Of a stretch of 64,000 nt of DNA, positions 61,135 to 64,000 are shown piece after piece. The DNA lies in contig JBDVXK010000012.1 in assembly GCA_039964455.1 (NCBI GenBank), forward strand, positions 682,001-746,000, written 5' to 3'. The DNA comes from CALJFL01 sp039964455. GTDB taxonomy: Bacteria > Pseudomonadota > Gammaproteobacteria > Pseudomonadales > Halieaceae. A model generated the notes under the pieces. It was not told the origin of the DNA, did not search any database, and saw only the letters and a program-made list of their open reading frames with translations. Position numbers and translations under genes: made by a program. The number at the start of each line of letters is the position of its first letter. Within the stretch, counting starts at the first letter, position 1.

Positions 61135-62603
61135 TCGCCGAATGCTTCTCCGGTATCATCTGCCAGCGCTTCGCTCCGCCACGCCTTGAGCTGATCGGCC
61201 GATACGCCCTCGCCCTCTTCCACTCGCTGTAAGATCGCCAGCATCTGGGCAGTGGTGCGGGCGCGGGTATCACCATAGCCTTTGACCAATCGTCCACTCT
61301 CCGCCAGTTCCAAGGCAAGCTCAGGATTGTTACCCGCAGCATCACGCAAGACAGTCAGCCAGCGCCCTATCATGGCGTGCTCGTGCTGGTAACCGAGCAT
61401 ACCGCGGCGAAAACGTCGCAACCCGGCGAGAAAACGCAGGCTGAAAAATACGCCTATGGTATTGGTGCGCAACTGCTTACCACCGGTGAACAGGTTGAGG
61501 AATTTACGCCATGAGCTGGACTGCAATACGTAATTACCCAACCGTGGTGGCAGCAACGAACACATTTCCTCAACCCGGGGACGGAAGAATTCGGTGACGT
61601 CGAAAAACTGGTCGGGCTCAGCCATGACTTCGTCGCGAACTTTATCCATGCGCGCCGCACGCGTTTTGAATTGCGCGACCCTGGGAATATCCTCAAAGCA
61701 CATCCACAGGGCGAGATAGCGTCCAGTTTCCCGGGTCAGCCTGTAGTCCTGCCGACCATCATCGAGCGCCAGCACATCCCGTACTTCGTCCAGAAACTGG
61801 TGAGCGTAGGCGTAATCCTGATAATCGACGCACTTATCCAGTCCGTGATAGAGAATCTCCCGGCATGACTCGGGGAAGGCCTCAAGGCGACGCAGCAATT
61901 CCGCTCCAGCCGCTGACGTTGCCTGTGGCACTACAAATACAGGCTCTGCAGCCACCGATGGCTCGAACTGCTCAACGCCGCCGGATAACGCACGCTGGAA
62001 GCTGGCGGAGAAAGCCGCAAGGTTTACGTCAACGGCCTTACCCGCTTCACGTATCTCCGCTTCGAAACTTTCGCGGGGAAAAGGCAGCACGCCCGAGCCG
62101 GCCAGCGCACCCAGCAACACTGAGGAGATGACCGCATTGTGTTCATTGGCTAGCGCCAACATGTCGTAGTGAATATATTGCTGTGCGTAACGACCCGCGA
62201 TCTCCTGCAACACCAGCGGATCAATTGTTCCGTCACCAAGCTCCGCTTTTTCCGCGATGCTGTATACCCGGTGATCAGAGGCAATCAGTGTGGTGCGCTC
62301 GGCTGTCACAAAGCCACGCTGCACCATGCGGGCAGCCTCGGCCACCTCAGATGCTATCGCAATATCGATATCACCCTGCGCCGGAAACAGGGACATCACC
62401 GGCGCCTGTTCCTTAACCGCCGAGCGGGGAAAGAATTCCAGATAATAAATAGTCGCGCCCGTACGCTGGGCGACACCCGCCAGGGATGTGGTCTGGCATA
62501 ACCAGTCTTCGCGCTCGGCGACACCGATAACCCAGTTGGTAAAAACGCCGCCACCTTCGCCGCCAAGAGCAGCTGCCACCATATTAATCGTGCGATCGGT
62601 CAT
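61119..62603 (-). CDS. iorB: Indolepyruvate ferredoxin oxidoreductase, beta subunit (gamma domain plus DUF6537)
   Basis: A 494-residue subunit. Residues 1-200 are the 2-oxoacid:acceptor oxidoreductase gamma-type domain (NMVAAALGGEGGGVFTNWV; SVLLGALAGSG); the rest is the C-terminal domain typical of aerobic indolepyruvate oxidoreductases (EILYHGLDKCVDYQDYAYA; LAGLRRFRRGMLGYQHEHA). Together with the alpha subunit it decarboxylates aryl pyruvates to aryl-acetyl-CoA. Its start overlaps the alpha stop by 4 bases. It converges with the MaoC operon. Confidence 0.85.
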   Translation of the reverse strand: MTDRTINMVAAALGGEGGGVFTNWVIGVAEREDWLCQTTSLAGVAQRTGATIYYLEFFPRSAVKEQAPVMSLFPAQGDIDIAIASEVAEAARMVQRGFVTAERTTLIASDHRVYSIAEKAELGDGTIDPLVLQEIAGRYAQQYIHYDMLALANEHNAVISSVLLGALAGSGVLPFPRESFEAEIREAGKAVDVNLAAFSASFQRALSGGVEQFEPSVAAEPVFVVPQATSAAGAELLRRLEAFPESCREILYHGLDKCVDYQDYAYAHQFLDEVRDVLALDDGRQDYRLTRETGRYLALWMCFEDIPRVAQFKTRAARMDKVRDEVMAEPDQFFDVTEFFRPRVEEMCSLLPPRLGNYVLQSSSWRKFLNLFTGGKQLRTNTIGVFFSLRFLAGLRRFRRGMLGYQHEHAMIGRWLTVLRDAAGNNPELALELAESGRLVKGYGDTRARTTAQMLAILQRVEEGEGVSADQLKAWRSEALADDTGEAFGEALAA

Positions 62604-64000
62604 AGTGCGCGCGCCACCCGCTTACGTTCATCGCGCTCTTGTAACCAGCCGATCACCGACTGGCGTATACCGCCTATAAATCGATCCCAGCCGTTGGGGT
62701 TATACACCAGGTCGACCCGCGAAAAGGAGGGGCAGAGAATCGCGGCATGTGCATTACTGCCGCAGACACCACAGCCCACACAACTATTATCCACGTAGGA
62801 CACTGGGTCCTGCCGCAAGGGGTCAGGGTTGGGCTTGATCGTTAGGGACGGGCAGCCAGAAATGCGGATGCAGGCGTGATCGCCGGTGCAGGTTTCGCTG
62901 TCCACCATAAATCGTGCGCGACGGGTGCGTTTGCCATCCTTGATTGACTTATTGAGCAGCGGCTTAACCCGGCGCTGCCGATTAAGCATGCACTCACCTT
63001 CGGCGATGATGACCTTCAACCCGGGCTCCTGGGTGGTCAGCGCATCCCGCAAGGTCTCTTTCATACTCTCAATACTGTATGTGCTCACTGTGCGTATCCA
63101 CTTCACCCCGGCGCCACGACAAGCCTCGTCGATGGGTTGTTCGTCATCCCGCACAGGACCATCGGTGTCGATTGTGGTGGCGATAATCTGGTTGGGCTCA
63201 ACCAGCGAAGGAATATCCTGCCCGCCAGTGGCTGCGGAGTAGCCATTGTCGACAATGATCAACAGGCCGTCGTGTTTGTTGAACACGGCACTGGTGACAC
63301 CACTGGTCAATCCGTTATGCCAGAAGCCGCCATCACCCATGATGCTGATCGACTTGTGCGGCAGTGCATGGCGGATACTGGAAGAACTGGCCAGCGACAG
63401 GCCATAACCCATAATCGTATTGCCAAGATTAAAGGGCGCCAGTGTGGCGAAAGAATGGCAGCCAATATCCGAGCTGATGTGGAACGGCCCGAGCTCGGTT
63501 TGTACCTGCTTCAATGCCGAAAACAACGGCCTTTCGGGGCACCCCGTGCACAGACCCGAGGGCCTGGGGGGTACATTTTCCAGCAATGTATTGTGATCAT
63601 CGTCAGCGAGAGTCGACTGTAATGCGCGAACCTCTTCCTCACTCAGGCGCAAACTTATGCCGGGTAAACCCGCACTGGTCACGAATCGGGTGAGCCCCAA
63701 CAGCGTAACCTGACCTGTGTATTCACCGGCCATTGGCATAATGTCTTTGCCGTAAACCCGGGTCTGCACGTCGGCCCGGCGCAGTACGGTGTGAATGCCC
63801 TGCTCTACATACTCCGGCTGGCCTTCTTCGAGAACAAGAACCTGTTGCTTGCCGACACAGAACTCGACCAGTTCATCGGGAATCAGTGGATAAGCCACGT
63901 TCATCACATAGATGGGGATGTCGCTGTTGCCAAACACATCACACAGACCCTGCCGCTGCAGTGCACGGATTACTGTGTTGTAAACACCGCCTTGCACAAT
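62600..64000 (-). CDS. iorA: Indolepyruvate ferredoxin oxidoreductase, alpha subunit (5' end outside window)
   Basis: About 466 C-terminal residues of the TPP- and iron-sulfur-containing subunit; the frame is open to the right edge. The thiamine diphosphate motif is MGDGGFWHNG with VDNGYSAATGG downstream (GDG-N spacing). Then come two cysteine clusters for 4Fe-4S centres (CTGDHACIRISGCPSL and CVGCGVCGSNAHAAILC). CTGCPERPLF earlier binds in the TPP region. It converts indolepyruvate, phenylpyruvate or hydroxyphenylpyruvate to the arylacetyl-CoA with reduced ferredoxin, giving a second entry into arylacetate catabolism besides amine oxidation. Confidence 0.87.
   Translation of the reverse strand: MVQGGVYNTVIRALQRQGLCDVFGNSDIPIYVMNVAYPLIPDELVEFCVGKQQVLVLEEGQPEYVEQGIHTVLRRADVQTRVYGKDIMPMAGEYTGQVTLLGLTRFVTSAGLPGISLRLSEEEVRALQSTLADDDHNTLLENVPPRPSGLCTGCPERPLFSALKQVQTELGPFHISSDIGCHSFATLAPFNLGNTIMGYGLSLASSSSIRHALPHKSISIMGDGGFWHNGLTSGVTSAVFNKHDGLLIIVDNGYSAATGGQDIPSLVEPNQIIATTIDTDGPVRDDEQPIDEACRGAGVKWIRTVSTYSIESMKETLRDALTTQEPGLKVIIAEGECMLNRQRRVKPLLNKSIKDGKRTRRARFMVDSETCTGDHACIRISGCPSLTIKPNPDPLRQDPVSYVDNSCVGCGVCGSNAHAAILCPSFSRVDLVYNPNGWDRFIGGIRQSVIGWLQERDERKRVARAL

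Noticed and set aside
1..64000. tRNA, rRNA, prophage or integrative element
   Set aside because: I saw no cloverleaf-like tRNA segment, no rRNA, no integrase or phage genes, and no attachment-site duplication. Genes are closely packed on both strands.

Overview
The window reads as a dense, moderately GC-rich chromosomal segment of a heterotrophic, probably marine gammaproteobacterium. The two large TonB-dependent receptors with a V(V/M)VTAQKR plug start, the secreted sulfatase, the periplasmic amine oxidation and the aerobic Paa/Hpa pathways fit Cellvibrionales-type lineages such as Halieaceae or Spongiibacteraceae. That placement is an inference from gene content; no rRNA, tRNA or core marker gene is present. 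Almost the whole window is an aromatic-compound catabolic island.

Layout. 1-3.9 kb: a homoprotocatechuate (3,4-dihydroxyphenylacetate) meta-cleavage operon, hpaE (cut by the left edge), a LigA/LigB-type two-subunit ring-cleavage dioxygenase, hpaF, hpaH, hpaI. 3.9-7.0 kb: a Rieske oxygenase divergent from a marR-P450 pair. 7.0-13.6 kb (minus strand): an aromatic amine dehydrogenase operon (heavy chain, MauE, MauD, TTQ light chain), then three c-type cytochromes, a ferric-reductase-like membrane protein and a secreted amidohydrolase. 13.7-19.0 kb: regulators and start of the phenylacetate pathway (PhyH-like oxygenase, FeaR-like AraC regulator, PaaX, PaaK, second AraC regulator). 19.0-29.4 kb: malonyl-CoA-synthetase-like ligase, AtoE-like transporter, two amidases, a TonB receptor and a second amidohydrolase of the same family as the first. 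29.4-30.1 kb: a gene-free 790-base stretch filled by tandem palindromic repeats. 30.2-40.6 kb: the phenylacetyl-CoA pathway, with a fused FadJ-type enzyme divergent from paaZ-G-I-J-A-B-C-D-E. 40.6-46.1 kb: arylsulfatase, aldehyde dehydrogenase and a second TonB receptor. 46.3-50.8 kb: SDR, a class III PLP enzyme of the phospho-lyase type and a small-molecule kinase, with a divergent MFS transporter. 50.8-61.1 kb: a MarR-controlled cluster around a fused aminobenzoyl-CoA/salicyloyl-CoA-type monooxygenase-reductase with SDR, enoyl-CoA hydratase, acyl-CoA dehydrogenase, PQQ dehydrogenase and two MaoC proteins. 61.1-64 kb: indolepyruvate:ferredoxin oxidoreductase, two genes, the second cut by the right edge.

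How it could fit together (inference): receptors, amidases, amidohydrolases and the sulfatase would take up and unmask conjugated aromatic amines or phenolics. Aromatic amine dehydrogenase would oxidise tyramine, dopamine, phenethylamine or tryptamine in the periplasm and pass electrons to the co-encoded cytochromes. The kinase/phospho-lyase pair may open a parallel route from beta-hydroxylated amines. Arylacetaldehydes would become arylacetates, which enter either Hpa meta-cleavage or PaaK/PaaABCDE/Z. The indolepyruvate oxidoreductase and the aminobenzoyl-CoA-type cluster would cover the indole/anthranilate side. Most striking observations: the palindromic repeat array with compensatory stem changes, the kinase/phospho-lyase operon, an HpaF without its N-terminal proline, a MaoC pair in which one member lacks the catalytic aspartate, and shared operator-like sequences at several paa-related promoters.
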